DNA of 64,000 nt from Steroidobacter gossypii (GTDB lineage Bacteria; Pseudomonadota; Gammaproteobacteria; Steroidobacterales; Steroidobacteraceae): NCBI RefSeq assembly GCF_016801985.1, contig NZ_JAEVLS010000008.1, forward strand, positions 62,001-126,000, given 5' to 3'. Shown piece by piece: positions 17,168-28,156 of the stretch (position 1 is its first letter; each line of letters starts with the position of its first letter). A program made the translations under genes and the position numbers. A model generated the notes under the pieces. The model was given only the letters and a program-made list of their open reading frames with translations, was not told the origin of the DNA and ran no database searches.

Positions 17168-17911
17168 ATGGACCGCTTCCTCTACATCTCGATGTCGGGC
17201 GCCAAGGAAACCTTGCGCGCCCAGACCGCGAACAACCACAACCTCGCCAACGCGAGCACGACCGGTTTTCGCGCCGACATGAGCGCGTTTCAGTCGCGAG
17301 CCGTGGCCGGTTCGGGATACGCGTCCCGTGCCTACGCGACCAACTCGACCACGGGTTGGGATCCGACCCAAGGCGCACTGATCGCCACCGGTCGCGAACT
17401 GGATGTAGGCATCAACGGTCCGGGTTGGATTGCGGTGCTCGGCAGGGACGGTCGCGAGGCGTACACCCGTGCCGGCGATCTGCGTGTCGATCCGAACGGC
17501 ATGCTGATGACGGGCACGGGATTGCAAGTGATGGGCGAGGGCGGCCCGATCAGCGTGCCACCCAACATGTCGGCGACCATCGGCGCCGACGGCACGATTT
17601 CAGTCATTCCCTTGGGGCAGGGCGCCGAGACCACGGCGATGATCGGTCGCATCAAGCTGGTGAATCCGCCGGATGCGGAGATGGTTCGTGGCGAAGACGG
17701 TTTGTTTCGTAGCGCCACGGGCGCCGATCTGCCGGCGGATGCGAGCGTGAAGCTCGTTACCGGCTCGCTCGAGACCAGCAACGTCAACACCGCGGACGCC
17801 ATGGTCAACATGATCGAGCTGGCGCGTCGCTTCGATCTGCAAGTGAAGGCGATGCGCACCGCCGAAGAGAACGCGGCCACTGCCGCGCAATTGCTCCGCG
17901 GCGGCATCTGA
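17168..17911 (+). CDS. flgF: Flagellar proximal rod protein FlgF
   Basis: 247 residues. It starts MDRFLYISMSGAKETLRAQ, typical of FlgF, with NNHNLANASTTGFRADM following and a C-terminal LETSNVNTADAMVNMIELAR helix. The gap to flgE is 39 bases. Rod component between FlgC and FlgG. Confidence 0.95.
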   Translation: MDRFLYISMSGAKETLRAQTANNHNLANASTTGFRADMSAFQSRAVAGSGYASRAYATNSTTGWDPTQGALIATGRELDVGINGPGWIAVLGRDGREAYTRAGDLRVDPNGMLMTGTGLQVMGEGGPISVPPNMSATIGADGTISVIPLGQGAETTAMIGRIKLVNPPDAEMVRGEDGLFRSATGADLPADASVKLVTGSLETSNVNTADAMVNMIELARRFDLQVKAMRTAEENAATAAQLLRGGI

Positions 17912-17947
17912 TCGCCACTCAACATCAGTTATTTGTAGGGTTTCATC

Positions 17948-18733
17948 ATGAATCCAGCTTTGTGGGCCGCCAAAACCGGACTCGATGCGCAGCAGACGCG
18001 CATGTCCGTCACGTCCAACAACCTCGCCAACGTCAACACCACCGGCTACAAGAAAAGCCGCGCCGTGTTCGAGGACCTCTTGTATCAGAACGTGCGTCAG
18101 GTCGGCGGCTCGACCTCGCAGGACACCGTCGCTCCGACCGGCTTGTCGCTCGGCACCGGTGTGCGCGTGGTGGCGACGGAGAAGCAGTACACCCAAGGCA
18201 ATATGCAGACCACGGGCAACAGCCTCGACGTGGCGGTGAGCGGCCGCGGCTTTTTCCAGATCCTGCTGCCGGACGGCACCATGGGTTACACGCGCGACGG
18301 CAATTTCGAAGTGAACCCGCAGGGCGAACTCGTGACCGCCAGCGGTTATCGCGTGCAGCCGGGAATCACCATCCCGGACGGCGTACAGAGCGTCACCATC
18401 GGCAAGGATGGCGTGGTCACCGTGCAGATGGCGGGCGAAGCCAATCCGATGCAGGTCGGCACCTTGCAGCTGGTCGACTTCATCAATCCGTCCGGCCTGC
18501 AGCCGCGCGGTGAAAACATTCTGGTCGAGTCCGCCGCGAGCGGCGCGCCCCAGACCGGCACGCCGGGCTTGAACGGCCTGGGCTTCATCGAGCAGGGCTC
18601 GCTGGAAGCCTCCAACGTCAACGTGGTGGAAGAGCTGGTCAACATGATCGAGACCCAGCGTGCTTACGAGATGAACTCCAAGGCCATCTCGACCACGGAT
18701 CAGATGCTGTCGTATCTGACGAACCAGCTTTGA
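17948..18733 (+). CDS. flgG: Flagellar distal rod protein FlgG
   Basis: 261 residues, the usual FlgG length. [39 protein letters not shown] and C-terminal [20 protein letters not shown] are diagnostic. It builds the distal rod that passes through the P and L rings. 36 bases after flgF. Confidence 0.97.
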   Translation: MNPALWAAKTGLDAQQTRMSVTSNNLANVNTTGYKKSRAVFEDLLYQNVRQVGGSTSQDTVAPTGLSLGTGVRVVATEKQYTQGNMQTTGNSLDVAVSGRGFFQILLPDGTMGYTRDGNFEVNPQGELVTASGYRVQPGITIPDGVQSVTIGKDGVVTVQMAGEANPMQVGTLQLVDFINPSGLQPRGENILVESAASGAPQTGTPGLNGLGFIEQGSLEASNVNVVEELVNMIETQRAYEMNSKAISTTDQMLSYLTNQL

Positions 18734-18751
18734 GCTGACTGAGCGATTACC

Positions 18752-19417
18752 ATGCGCAATCTGTTCGTGACCGTCGCGGCCGCCTCGATGCTCGGCGGCT
18801 GCGTCACGCCGCCGAAAGAGCCGGATTGGTCCGCCACCTGGCCCGAGCCGGCGCCAACCCAGGAGCATGCCAATGGCGCCATCTTCCAGGCCGGCCACGA
18901 CATCGCCTTGTTCGAGAACGCGGTGGCGCGTCGAGTCGGCGACACGCTGACGATTCGACTCAACGAGCGCACCAACGCGCAGAAGAGCTCGAGCACCTCG
19001 ACCAGCAAGGCCACCAGCGTCGAGCTGCCGGGACCGACCATTGCCGGCCGGCCGGTCACTCGCCACGGCACGGCCATCCTCAATGCGCAGGTCGACAACA
19101 GCACGTCGTTCGAAGGCGAAGGCGACAGCGCGCAGAGCAACCGGCTCGAGGGCGACATCACGGTGACGGTCGCGCAGCGGCTGCCGAACGGCAATCTTCT
19201 GGTCAGGGGCCAGAAATGGATCACCATCAATCAGGGTCGCGAGTACGTGCGCATTCAAGGCATCGTGCGTCCCATCGACATCGATCCCGATAACTCCATC
19301 TCATCTTTGAAAGTTGCCGACGCGCAAATCGCGTATGGCGGCAAGGGCGCGCTCAACGACGCCGCCACGCCGGGCTTGTTGGCACGATTCTTCAATGCTC
19401 CCTGGCTGCCGTTCTGA
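18752..19417 (+). CDS. flgH: L-ring lipoprotein FlgH
   Basis: 221 residues with a lipoprotein signal (MRNLFVTVAAASMLGGC, lipid-bearing Cys 17). The FlgH features follow: DTLTIRLNERTNAQKSSST and, near the end, GNLLVRGQKWITINQGREYV with VRPIDIDPDNSI. It forms the outer-membrane bushing of the basal body. An 18-base gap separates it from flgG. Confidence 0.96.
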   Translation: MRNLFVTVAAASMLGGCVTPPKEPDWSATWPEPAPTQEHANGAIFQAGHDIALFENAVARRVGDTLTIRLNERTNAQKSSSTSTSKATSVELPGPTIAGRPVTRHGTAILNAQVDNSTSFEGEGDSAQSNRLEGDITVTVAQRLPNGNLLVRGQKWITINQGREYVRIQGIVRPIDIDPDNSISSLKVADAQIAYGGKGALNDAATPGLLARFFNAPWLPF

Positions 19418-19447
19418 TTTACGGCGCCCATACGGATCGATAGCGTG

Positions 19448-20572
19448 ATGAAGCTCACAAAGGTTCTTGCCACACTGACCATGGCCGCAATGTTTGCTGC
19501 TTCGGCCATGTTTTCCGTGCCGGCCCGGGCCGAGCGCGTCAAAGATCTGGCGTCGGTGGCCGGCGTGCGTGGCAACCAGCTCGTGGGCTACGGTTTGGTG
19601 GTCGGTCTCGACGGCACTGGTGATCAGACCAGCCAGGCGCCATTCACGATTCAAAGCATTCGAAACATGCTCGCCAAGTTCGGCGTGACGATTCCCGCCA
19701 ACGTGAATCCGCAGTTGAAGAACGTTGCCGCGGTCACGGTGCGCGCCGATCTGCCGCCGTTCTCCAAGCCCGGTCAGACCATCGACATCACCGTCGACTC
19801 CATCGGCAACGCAACCAGCTTGCGCGGCGGCAGCTTGTTGATGACTCCGCTGCGAGGTATCGATGGTGAGGTGTATGCGATCGGTCAGGGCAGCCTGGTG
19901 GTCAGCGGCTTCGGCGTGCAAGGCAAGGACGGCTCGCGCATTTCGGTGAACGTGCCGAGCTCGGGTCGCGTGCCGAATGGCGCGACAGTGGAGCGCGCGG
20001 TTCCGAATAACTTCGCAAGCGAGCCGTATGTCACGCTCAATCTCAACACGCCTGACTTCACGACCGCGGCGCGTTTGACGGACGGCATCAATCAGATGCT
20101 CGGTCCCGACACGGCTCGCGCGATCGACGCGGTGTCCGTGCGCGTCCAGGCGCCGACCGATCCGAGCCAGCGCATCGCTTATCTATCGACGCTCGAAGCG
20201 ATCGAAATCCAGCCCGGCGAAGCGCCCGCGCGCGTGATTGTGAATTCCCGCACCGGCACCGTGGTGATCGGATCGGCCGTTCGCGTTACGCCGGCCGCCG
20301 TTGCGCATGGCTCGCTGTCTGTGACGATCACCGAGCGCAACGACGTGAGCCAGCCGAATCCTTTCTCGGACGGCCAGACCGTCGTGACTCCGCGATCCGA
20401 TATTCAAGTGGAGCAGCCGGAAGCACGCATGTTTGTGTTCAACGCCGGCGTGAATCTCGACGAGATCGTGCGCGCAGTGAATCAGGTCGGTGCTGCGCCC
20501 GGCGACCTCGTCGCCATTCTCGAAGCGCTGAAAGAAGCGGGCGCGCTGCGCGCCGAGCTGATCGTCATCTGA
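19448..20572 (+). CDS. flgI: P-ring protein FlgI
   Basis: 374 residues with a signal peptide (cleaved near [20 protein letters not shown]). The start of the mature protein, [20 protein letters not shown], and the end, [20 protein letters not shown], are near-invariant in FlgI. It forms the ring in the peptidoglycan layer, helped by FlgA. ATG 19448 is preceded directly by an in-frame GTG at 19445. Confidence 0.97.
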   Translation: MKLTKVLATLTMAAMFAASAMFSVPARAERVKDLASVAGVRGNQLVGYGLVVGLDGTGDQTSQAPFTIQSIRNMLAKFGVTIPANVNPQLKNVAAVTVRADLPPFSKPGQTIDITVDSIGNATSLRGGSLLMTPLRGIDGEVYAIGQGSLVVSGFGVQGKDGSRISVNVPSSGRVPNGATVERAVPNNFASEPYVTLNLNTPDFTTAARLTDGINQMLGPDTARAIDAVSVRVQAPTDPSQRIAYLSTLEAIEIQPGEAPARVIVNSRTGTVVIGSAVRVTPAAVAHGSLSVTITERNDVSQPNPFSDGQTVVTPRSDIQVEQPEARMFVFNAGVNLDEIVRAVNQVGAAPGDLVAILEALKEAGALRAELIVI

Positions 20573-20584
20573 AGAGTTGCGACC

Positions 20585-21541
20585 ATGACAGCCCCCGTCA
20601 ACTCATCCTTCGATTTCGCCGCGCTGGCGTCGCTGCGTACGGACGCCGTCACCAAGCAGGACGCGGCGACACTGAAGGAGGCGGCCAAGCAGTTCGAGAG
20701 TCTGTTCACGCAAATGATGCTGAAGAGCATGCGTGATGCGAACCGCGCCTTCGGCGAAGGTTCGATGTTCTCGAGCTCGCAAGGCGATTTCTACCAGGAC
20801 ATGTTCGACGACCAGATCGCGCTCGAATTGTCCAAGGGCAGCGGACTGGGGCTGGCCGACGTGCTGGTGCGCCAGTTGACACAGGCAGGTCTGGTGAAAG
20901 CGCCGGATGCCACGGCCACCACGCAGGCGGTGTCCAGCGCAACGTTTCCGGCAAGCACGCAGAACGTTGCTGCCGGCGAAGATCATCAACCGCTGGCTCA
21001 GTCCAAGGAAGATTTCGTGCGCATGATGTGGCCGCACGCACAGCGCGCTGGCAGCGCTTTGGGTGTGGATCCGAGTGCTCTGGTGGCGCAGGCCGCCCTG
21101 GAAACCGGTTGGGGCCGCGCCGTGCCGACGCATTCGAGCGGATCGAGCAGCTATAACCTGTTCGGCATCAAAGCGGGCACGAGCTGGGAAGGCGCGACCG
21201 CCAGCGTGCCGACTCTTGAATTCGAAGACGGCGTCGCCGTCCGCAAAGTAGAGCGTTTCCGTGCTTACGCTTCTCCGGCCGACAGCTTCAACGATTATGC
21301 CCGGCTGATCGGCAACAACTCCCGTTATGAAAACGCGCGAGGCGCCGGTAGCGATGTGGCCAGCTTCGCCTCGGCGTTGCAAGCCGGCGGTTACGCCACC
21401 GATCCGAACTACGCGCAGAAAATCGTGGCAGTGGCCGACGAAGTGCGCGCTCTGACCAACAACGTCTCGTCGGAACACAACCTAAAGTTCGCCACGCTCG
21501 CGCCGACAAACGGCGTTAGCGGCGGATTGCGTCGGTTGTGA
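20585..21541 (+). CDS. flgJ: Rod cap and peptidoglycan hydrolase FlgJ
   Basis: 318 residues with two domains. Residues about 20-105 form the rod-capping domain (LKEAAKQFESLFTQMMLKSM). From about 140 on is the glucosaminidase/muramidase domain with the catalytic Glu in AALETGWGRA and SYNLFGIKAG. The enzyme opens the cell wall for the rod. Twelve bases after flgI. Confidence 0.96.
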   Translation: MTAPVNSSFDFAALASLRTDAVTKQDAATLKEAAKQFESLFTQMMLKSMRDANRAFGEGSMFSSSQGDFYQDMFDDQIALELSKGSGLGLADVLVRQLTQAGLVKAPDATATTQAVSSATFPASTQNVAAGEDHQPLAQSKEDFVRMMWPHAQRAGSALGVDPSALVAQAALETGWGRAVPTHSSGSSSYNLFGIKAGTSWEGATASVPTLEFEDGVAVRKVERFRAYASPADSFNDYARLIGNNSRYENARGAGSDVASFASALQAGGYATDPNYAQKIVAVADEVRALTNNVSSEHNLKFATLAPTNGVSGGLRRL

Positions 21542-21581
21542 GATTCGATGAGCCACCCGCAACCGCTTTCCCGGTGAAGTC

Positions 21582-23471
21582 ATGGCAGACCTTTTGAACA
21601 CCAGCATTTCCGGCTTGCTCGCGTTTCAGCGGGCGCTGGATGTCACCAGCCATAACATCACCAACGCCAATACCCCTGGCTACAGCCGGCAGTTGCCGGA
21701 CTTCACCACGCGCACGCCGCAGTTCATCGGCGGCAACTGGGTGGGCGCGGGCGCGGACGTCACCGCGATCAATCGCGCTTATGACAATTTCCTTGCCGGG
21801 CAATCGCGCAGCGCCGCCAGCGCCTTCAACCAATCGAATACGTATGCGACCCAGGCGGCGCGCGTCAGCAATCTGTTTGCCGATTCGACCACGGGCCTGA
21901 GCGCCACGATGCAGAAGTTCGTCAACTCGCTGCAGGCCGTGGCGGATTCGCCGAATTCGATCGCCGCGCGTCAGACCATGCTGAGTGAAGCGCAGTCGCT
22001 GGTCGAGCGTTTGAAGAGCTACGACGCCAGCCTGCGCAGTCTCGACAGCCAGGTGAACGCTTCCATCTCCACCGAAGCCGACACCATCAGCTCGCTGGCG
22101 CGCGGCATCGCCGAGTTGAACAAGCAGATCGCCGGTGGCCATGCGCACACCGGCCAGGCGCCCAACGATCTGCTCGATCAGCGCGATCGCCTGCTGGATG
22201 AGTTGTCCAAACACGTCAGCGTGAGCGTCACCAGGACGGACGACAACCAGATGAACGTGTTCATCGGCAACGGTCAGCCGCTCGTGGTTGGCGACGATCC
22301 GGCGCGCGTGGTCGCGACCAGCGATCCATACGATGCAACTCGCAAGCGCCTCTCGGTGCAGTCGAGCGTCGGCACCATCGATATCACCGGCTCCATCTCC
22401 GGCGGCAGCTTGGGCGGCCTGCTCAGCTTTCGCTCGGAAATGCTCGACCCCGCGCGTAACACCATCGGACGCATGAGCGTCGCGCTGGCGGATGTGATGA
22501 ACGAGCAGCACCGCGCCGGCATGGATCTCAACGGCGACATGGGCGGCGACTTCTTCTCGGTGGGCGGCGTCGATGTGCGTCCTCATTCGAACAACACCGG
22601 CACCGCCACCGCCGTGGTCACGCGCACGGATACCGGCGCGCTGACCAACAGCGATTACATCCTTACCAACACTGCGGGCGGCTGGACCATGCGCCGCAGT
22701 GATGGCACGACGGTGACGATGACGGGCACGGGCACGGCAGGCGATCCGTTCGTGGCCGACGGTCTGTCCATCGTCGTCAGCGGCGCGGCCAACGTCGGCG
22801 ACAGTTTGCAGATCAAGCCGACCTCGGGCGCGGTGAGCCCGATGCGGGTGCTGATCAACGATCCCGCCGAGATCGCGGCGGCAGCGCCCATCGTGGCGCA
22901 GGCCGGTGCGGGCAATCAGGGCAATGCCACCATCAGCCCGGGCGAGGTGTTGAATCCCACCAACCCGGCGTTACGCACGGCAGCCACCATCACTTTCACC
23001 AGCGCGACCACTTATCAGATCAGCGGCGATCCGACCGTCTACACGTACACGCCGGGCGCCAACATCGACGCCAACGGCTGGCGCGTTGAGATCAACGGCA
23101 CGCCGGCGGCAGGCGACACCTTTACTGTCGGCGACAACAGCAACGGTACCGGCGACAATCGCAACGCGCTGCTGCTGTCCGGTCTGATGTCCGAGCCGGT
23201 GTTGAACAACGGCACCACCTCGCTGTCGGCGGCAGTCGGTCAGTTCGTCGGTGACATCGGCGTCAAGACCAATCAGGCGCAGGTGACGGCCGCCGCGCAG
23301 AAGGTGGTTGCCGAAGAAGCACAGGCGTCCATGGACGCGGTGTCCGGCGTCAATCTCGACGAGGAAGCCGCCAACCTGTTGCGCTATCAGCAGGCCTACA
23401 TGGCCATTTCGCAAATGATTCGAGTCGCGGACACGTGTTTCCAGTCCGTGCTCCAGGCCACCGGCGGGTAA
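21582..23471 (+). CDS. flgK: Hook-filament junction protein FlgK (HAP1)
   Basis: 629 residues, in the range for Pseudomonas-type FlgK. N-terminal MADLLNTSISGLLAFQRALD and HNITNANTPGYSRQ, and C-terminal GVNLDEEAANLLRYQQAYMA, are signatures. Residues about 465-530 carry a surface insert (TITFTSATTYQI ... NGTPAAGDTFTV) that is echoed in FlgL. Forty bases after flgJ. Confidence 0.96.
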   Translation: MADLLNTSISGLLAFQRALDVTSHNITNANTPGYSRQLPDFTTRTPQFIGGNWVGAGADVTAINRAYDNFLAGQSRSAASAFNQSNTYATQAARVSNLFADSTTGLSATMQKFVNSLQAVADSPNSIAARQTMLSEAQSLVERLKSYDASLRSLDSQVNASISTEADTISSLARGIAELNKQIAGGHAHTGQAPNDLLDQRDRLLDELSKHVSVSVTRTDDNQMNVFIGNGQPLVVGDDPARVVATSDPYDATRKRLSVQSSVGTIDITGSISGGSLGGLLSFRSEMLDPARNTIGRMSVALADVMNEQHRAGMDLNGDMGGDFFSVGGVDVRPHSNNTGTATAVVTRTDTGALTNSDYILTNTAGGWTMRRSDGTTVTMTGTGTAGDPFVADGLSIVVSGAANVGDSLQIKPTSGAVSPMRVLINDPAEIAAAAPIVAQAGAGNQGNATISPGEVLNPTNPALRTAATITFTSATTYQISGDPTVYTYTPGANIDANGWRVEINGTPAAGDTFTVGDNSNGTGDNRNALLLSGLMSEPVLNNGTTSLSAAVGQFVGDIGVKTNQAQVTAAAQKVVAEEAQASMDAVSGVNLDEEAANLLRYQQAYMAISQMIRVADTCFQSVLQATGG

Positions 23472-23477
23472 TCGAGC

Positions 23478-24686
23478 ATGCGCATCTCCACTCTCGGCTT
23501 TTCCATGGGCTCGGTGAGCGCGATGATCGATCAGCAGTCCGCGCTCGCGAAACTGCAGAATCAGGTTGCGCTCGGCCTGCGCGTTTCAACGCCAGCCGAC
23601 GATCCCATTGCCTACGTGCACATCCAGGAGTTGCAGCGCGCGCAGTCAGAATCCGAGCAGTTCGCCAAGAACAGCACGCTGGCCAAGAACCGTCTGAGTC
23701 TCGAGGAGCAGGCTTTCGTCGATACCAGCAACGTCATGACGCGCGTGCGCGAACTGCTGGTGCAGGCCGGTAACACCGGCACGTTGAGCGATACCGATCG
23801 TCGCTCCATCGCGACCGAGCTCGCGGCGCGCCTGGACGAGTTGCAGGCCATTGCCAATCGCCAGGACGGCAATGGCGAATATCTGTTCTCGGGCTACTCG
23901 ACCCGCACCGAGCCGTTCTCGGGCGGCGACGGCACGCCGATCAACTACGTCGGGGACCAGGGCGCCCGGCAGTTGCAACTCTCCACCACACAGCGCGTGG
24001 CCGACAGTCACAACGGCTTCGAAGTGTTCGTGAACATTCCGGAAGGCAATGGCACGTTCTCGACCGCCGTGAACATGAGCAACACCGGCTCGGGCATCAT
24101 CGACATCGGTTCGGTGGTGGATCGGCCGAGCTGGGTGCCGGACGATTACACCATCACTTTCACATCGCCGACCGATTATGAGATCACCGACAGCGCGGCG
24201 CCTCCGAACGTCGTTGGCACCGGTACCTACACGTCGGGCAGCGCGATCACGTTCAACGGTGTGAGCGTGACGATCACCGGCGCGCCGGCGGCCGGCGATA
24301 CCTTCGAAGTGAACCGCAGTCGTAGCGAAAGCATCTTCGATACGATCGGCGAGGTCGTGAACATCCTCAACACGCCGGCGGGCGACGCCACTGCGAACGC
24401 CAAACTCACCTCGACGTTGCGGGGTTCGCTACAGCAGCTGGATCAAGCGAACGATCATTTCCTGAGCGTGCGTGCGCAGGTGGGTGTGCGGCTCGCGACC
24501 ATCGACAGCGTCGATGCCTCGCGCGAGGCGACCGATATCGACCTGAAGAGCACATTGTCGGATCTGCGCGATCTCGACTATGCCCAGGCGATCGCACAAA
24601 TGAATCAACAACTGGTGGGACTGCAGGCAGCGCAGATGTCCTACACCAAGATCGCCAACCTGTCGCTGTTCAACTATCTGCGCTGA
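23478..24686 (+). CDS. flgL: Hook-filament junction protein FlgL (HAP3)
   Basis: 402 residues. N-terminal MRISTLGFSMGSVSAMIDQQ and the flagellin-like helices, and C-terminal LDYAQAIAQMNQQLVGLQAA, define FlgL. The middle (residues about 218-285) holds an insert ending GAPAAGDTFEV that parallels the one in FlgK; such long FlgL forms occur in Pseudomonas. Six bases after flgK. Last gene of the run before the flagellin promoter. Confidence 0.95.
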   Translation: MRISTLGFSMGSVSAMIDQQSALAKLQNQVALGLRVSTPADDPIAYVHIQELQRAQSESEQFAKNSTLAKNRLSLEEQAFVDTSNVMTRVRELLVQAGNTGTLSDTDRRSIATELAARLDELQAIANRQDGNGEYLFSGYSTRTEPFSGGDGTPINYVGDQGARQLQLSTTQRVADSHNGFEVFVNIPEGNGTFSTAVNMSNTGSGIIDIGSVVDRPSWVPDDYTITFTSPTDYEITDSAAPPNVVGTGTYTSGSAITFNGVSVTITGAPAAGDTFEVNRSRSESIFDTIGEVVNILNTPAGDATANAKLTSTLRGSLQQLDQANDHFLSVRAQVGVRLATIDSVDASREATDIDLKSTLSDLRDLDYAQAIAQMNQQLVGLQAAQMSYTKIANLSLFNYLR

Positions 24687-24790
24687 TCGGCGCACGCGGC
24701 CGGTACGTAGGCGTTTTAACCTTGCGCGCGTCAATGTAAAGCATTGTCTGTGACCGAATGCTCAGTTTGCATCGATGTAGTGACAGCTCC

Positions 24791-24817
24791 TCAAGTTCCC
24801 CCAGGGCGCACCGATAA
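24791..24817 (+). promoter_or_regulatory. Sigma-28 (FliA) promoter of fliC
   Basis: TCAAGTTC (24791-24798), an 11-bp spacer, and ACCGATAA (24810-24817) match the FliA consensus almost fully. The leader to the fliC ATG is about 95 bases. The rest of the 233-bp gap after flgL shows no other clear element. Confidence 0.88.
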
Positions 24818-24919
24818 AGGACTCGAACAGCAGTCCGGCGCACATCACGCCGTAAGTGCTGAGATGCAAAGCCGAGGAACAAGGGTTCAGCGGCAAGGTA
24901 ATCACCAGGAGTTAGTTTC

Positions 24920-26362
24920 ATGGCACTTGTAATCAACACGAACGTGATGTCGCTGAACGCTCAGCGTAACCTGTCGACATCCGCCAACCAGTTGGCGACC
25001 TCCCTGCAGCGTCTGTCTTCGGGTCTGCGCATCAACAGCGCGAAAGACGACGCCGCCGGTCTCGCCATCTCCGACCGTCTGACCTCGCAGATCAACGGCC
25101 TCACGGTCGCTGCTCGTAACGCCAACGACGGTATCTCTCTGGCGCAGACGGCCGAAGGCGACCTCGCCCAGATCGGCAACAACCTGCAGCGTATGCGTGA
25201 GCTGGCCGTGCAGTCCGCCAACGCGTCCAACAGCGCCTCCGACCGCGCTGCGTTGAACGCCGAAGTGGCGCAGCTCGCCGAGGAAATCGATCGCGTCGCC
25301 CAGGCTTCCGCCTTCAACGGCGTGAAGTTGCTCGACGGTTCGTTCCAGGCTCAGACCTTCCAGGTCGGCGCCAACGCGACCGCTTCCGACCAGATCACGG
25401 TCTCTTCGATCGCCAACGCCCGCTCGAGCGCGCTCGGTGCGTTCAACGGCTTCTCGGCGCAGAACCAGTCGGTGACCTACAACGCCGCCGGCGGCACTTT
25501 CTCCGTGGACACCGGCGCTGGCGCCGTGGCCATCGCGGGCGGTGCGACTCTCGCGACCGACGCGAAAGTGCTGGTCAACGCGATCAACTCCCAGGGCATC
25601 AACGGCCTGACCGCGACGGCGGACGCCACGGTTGCGACGGGTAACCTGACCGGCGCGGGCACCGTGACGGCTTCGGGCAACTCGACCCTGACCATCAACG
25701 GCATCCAGATCACGATCGCCGGCTCGGCCAGCTCCGCTTCCAACATCGCCAATGCACTGACCGCGATCAACGCGCAGTCGGCTGCCACGGGCGTGACGGC
25801 GGTGGACACCGGTGCGGGCCTCGAGCTGACGGCCGCCGACGGTCGTAACATCAGCGTCGCCAACTTCGCCGCTGGCGGCGCCACTGGCGCCAACCTGGCC
25901 AGCTACGGCCTGGGCGGTCTGACCAACCACACTGCGACCTTCGATGTGAACTACGTCGCGCCGAACGGCGTTACGTCGATCACTTTCGGCGGCACGATGG
26001 TGACCGGCCTCGGCACCGGCGCCAACACGATCGCGCAGACCGGTACGGCCATCAGCGCCATCGACGTGACGACTGCCGACAATGCGCGTAACGCGCTGGC
26101 CTCGATCGACGCAGCGCTGAGCCAGATCAGCAGCGCCCGCGCTTCGCTCGGCGCCACGCAGAACCGCTTCCAGTCGGTCGTCTCCTCGCTGCAGACCACT
26201 GCCGAGAACTTGACTGCTTCGCGCAGCCGAATCCAGGACGCGGACTTCGCGTCGGAAACGGCCGCCATGACCAAGGCCCAGATCCTGCAGCAGGCGGGTA
26301 CGGCGATGGTCGCGCAGGCCAACTCGGCTCCGCAGAACGTGCTGTCGCTGCTGCGTGGTTAA
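24920..26362 (+). CDS. fliC: Flagellin FliC
   Basis: 480 residues. The conserved N-terminal domain ([18 protein letters not shown] ... [19 protein letters not shown]) and C-terminal domain ([20 protein letters not shown] ... [18 protein letters not shown]) are intact. The variable middle (about 170-380) contains flagellin-insert repeats rich in Ala, Thr, Gly and Asn. Strong AGGAG before the start. It is the only flagellin gene in the window. Secreted by the flagellar export system and capped by FliD. Confidence 0.97.
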   Translation: MALVINTNVMSLNAQRNLSTSANQLATSLQRLSSGLRINSAKDDAAGLAISDRLTSQINGLTVAARNANDGISLAQTAEGDLAQIGNNLQRMRELAVQSANASNSASDRAALNAEVAQLAEEIDRVAQASAFNGVKLLDGSFQAQTFQVGANATASDQITVSSIANARSSALGAFNGFSAQNQSVTYNAAGGTFSVDTGAGAVAIAGGATLATDAKVLVNAINSQGINGLTATADATVATGNLTGAGTVTASGNSTLTINGIQITIAGSASSASNIANALTAINAQSAATGVTAVDTGAGLELTAADGRNISVANFAAGGATGANLASYGLGGLTNHTATFDVNYVAPNGVTSITFGGTMVTGLGTGANTIAQTGTAISAIDVTTADNARNALASIDAALSQISSARASLGATQNRFQSVVSSLQTTAENLTASRSRIQDADFASETAAMTKAQILQQAGTAMVAQANSAPQNVLSLLRG

Positions 26363-26368
26363 TGAGTG

Positions 26369-26743
26369 ATGAGCAGGCTTGACGCAAGTCAGGTCGAAGC
26401 GGGCGGGGAGGTCGCAAGACCTCTCCGCTCGCCGTCATTTCCGCAGCCGACCGCGGCTGCCGAAGCGACGCGGCCAGCGCCGAAGGATGTTACGAACAGC
26501 GCGCCGGTCGAGCCTTCGCACGACGAGGTGAAGCGCGCGGCCGAGCAGTTGGAAACGTTCATGCAGAGCATGAATCGTTACTTGGAATTTCGGGTCGACC
26601 AGGGCAGCGGTCGCACGGTGGTCACTGTCAAGGACAAGACCACGGGCGACACCATCCGGCAGATCCCCTCGGAAGAAGTGCTGCGCCTGGCGCAAAACCT
26701 GGGCGGCAAGGCACCCACCGGTCTGATCGATCAGACCGTGTAA
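26369..26743 (+). CDS. flaG: FlaG family protein
   Basis: 124 residues. A disordered N-terminal half is followed by the FlaG domain (LEFRVDQGSGRTVVTVKDKT, then TIRQIPSEEVLRLAQNL). FlaG affects filament length in Pseudomonas, Vibrio and Campylobacter. It starts six bases after the fliC stop without a good ribosome site, suggesting coupled translation. Confidence 0.88.
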   Translation: MSRLDASQVEAGGEVARPLRSPSFPQPTAAAEATRPAPKDVTNSAPVEPSHDEVKRAAEQLETFMQSMNRYLEFRVDQGSGRTVVTVKDKTTGDTIRQIPSEEVLRLAQNLGGKAPTGLIDQTV

Positions 26744-26759
26744 CGCTTAAGGAATACAT

Positions 26760-28127
26760 ATGACAGGCGTGGTTGGCGGCTCTTCGATCGACGTGAACAG
26801 TCTGGTCTCCCAGCTGGTGGCGGCGGAACGCAAACCGCTGGACAATCAGTTGGCGCGCGCGACTCAGCGTGTCTCCACGCAGATTTCCGCCACCAGTGCT
26901 TTGCTGGGCGCGCTGTCCAGCTTCCAATCGGCCTTGAACGGTCTGCGAACCACGACCGCGTTCAGTGGCCGTTCGACCACCAGCACCAATGAAGACATCG
27001 TCACCGCCACCGCCACGGCGAACGCCGCGCCGGGTCGTTACGATATCGAAGTCGAACGGCTGGCGAGCGCACAACAGATTTCCTCGGTCGCGTTCCCGGC
27101 GGGCGCGACCAGCGTGGTGGGCAACGGCTCGCTGACCTTGTCGCTGGGCGGCAGCAGTTTCACCGTGAGCATCGGCGAGCCCGGCAACACGCTGGCCGAT
27201 GTTCGCAACGCCATCAACTCCGCAACCAACAATCCCGGCATCAGCGCCTCCATCATCAATGCGGCCGATGGCGCGCACCTGGTGCTGACCTCGACCAAGA
27301 CCGGCGCAGCGAACGCGATTCAAGTCACTCAGTCGGGCACGCTATCGCAGCTGGAGTACACGAGCACCAATCAGGCCAACTACACTCAGTTGCGCGCCGC
27401 GCAGGATGCGCTGGTCCACGTGGCCGGTTATTCCGCCACCAGCGCTACCAACGTCGTCACCGGTGTGATCGACGGCGTGTCGTTGAACCTGGAATCGGCC
27501 GAACCGGGCACCACCGTTGGCGTCGAAGTCGTCTATGACAAGGCGGCCGCGAAGGACAAGATCAAGGGCTTCGTCGCCGCATACAACTCGCTGCGTGGCA
27601 TGCTGACGCGCTTGGGCGGCTATGACTCCGCCAGCAAAACCGCTGGCCCGATGCTGGGCGATGCGATGTTGAGCAGCATCGATTCGGAAATCCGCCGCAC
27701 GCTGTCGAGCCCCGTGGCCGAGGCGGGCGATGTTTATCAGACGCTCGCAGCCATCGGCATCACCACGCAGAAGGACGGCACGCTGTCGATCGACGAGACC
27801 AAGCTCGACACCGCGCTGGCCAACGATTTCGACGGCGTGAGTCGCCTGTTCGGCAATCCCGCAACCGGTTTGGCCGCGAGGCTGCACGAGCAGATCGGAG
27901 ATCGCCTGGCCGATGGCGCGGCCATCGACACGCGCAACGAAAGCTTGCTGTCGGAGCAGCGCGCTCTGCAGAAGAAGAAAGAAGACATCGACATCCGCAT
28001 GTCGATGGTGCAGCAGACCTATCTGAAACAGTTCACGCGGCTCGACACGCTGTTGTCTTCGTTGTCGGCGACTTCGGCGTATTTGACGCAGCAGATCGAT
28101 TCGCTGCCCAAGTGGTCGTCTGATTAA
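26760..28127 (+). CDS. fliD: Flagellar filament cap FliD (HAP2)
   Basis: 455 residues. The N-terminal GSSIDVNSLVSQLVAAERKP and the C-terminal coiled coil (KKKEDIDIRMSMVQQTYLKQ, FTRLDTLLSSLSATSAYL) are typical. A flagellin-insert motif (ISASIINAADGAHLVLTS) lies near residues 160-177. FliD caps the filament and folds incoming flagellin. 16 bases after flaG. Confidence 0.95.
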   Translation: MTGVVGGSSIDVNSLVSQLVAAERKPLDNQLARATQRVSTQISATSALLGALSSFQSALNGLRTTTAFSGRSTTSTNEDIVTATATANAAPGRYDIEVERLASAQQISSVAFPAGATSVVGNGSLTLSLGGSSFTVSIGEPGNTLADVRNAINSATNNPGISASIINAADGAHLVLTSTKTGAANAIQVTQSGTLSQLEYTSTNQANYTQLRAAQDALVHVAGYSATSATNVVTGVIDGVSLNLESAEPGTTVGVEVVYDKAAAKDKIKGFVAAYNSLRGMLTRLGGYDSASKTAGPMLGDAMLSSIDSEIRRTLSSPVAEAGDVYQTLAAIGITTQKDGTLSIDETKLDTALANDFDGVSRLFGNPATGLAARLHEQIGDRLADGAAIDTRNESLLSEQRALQKKKEDIDIRMSMVQQTYLKQFTRLDTLLSSLSATSAYLTQQIDSLPKWSSD

Positions 28128-28156
28128 ACCGTGAGCCACACGGTGGTTTCGGGCAC

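Noticed and set aside
24737-24760. Second sigma-28 promoter before fliC (TAAAGCAT ... ACCGAATG)
   Set aside because: The spacer is three bases too short; the site at 24791-24817 is a near-perfect match instead.
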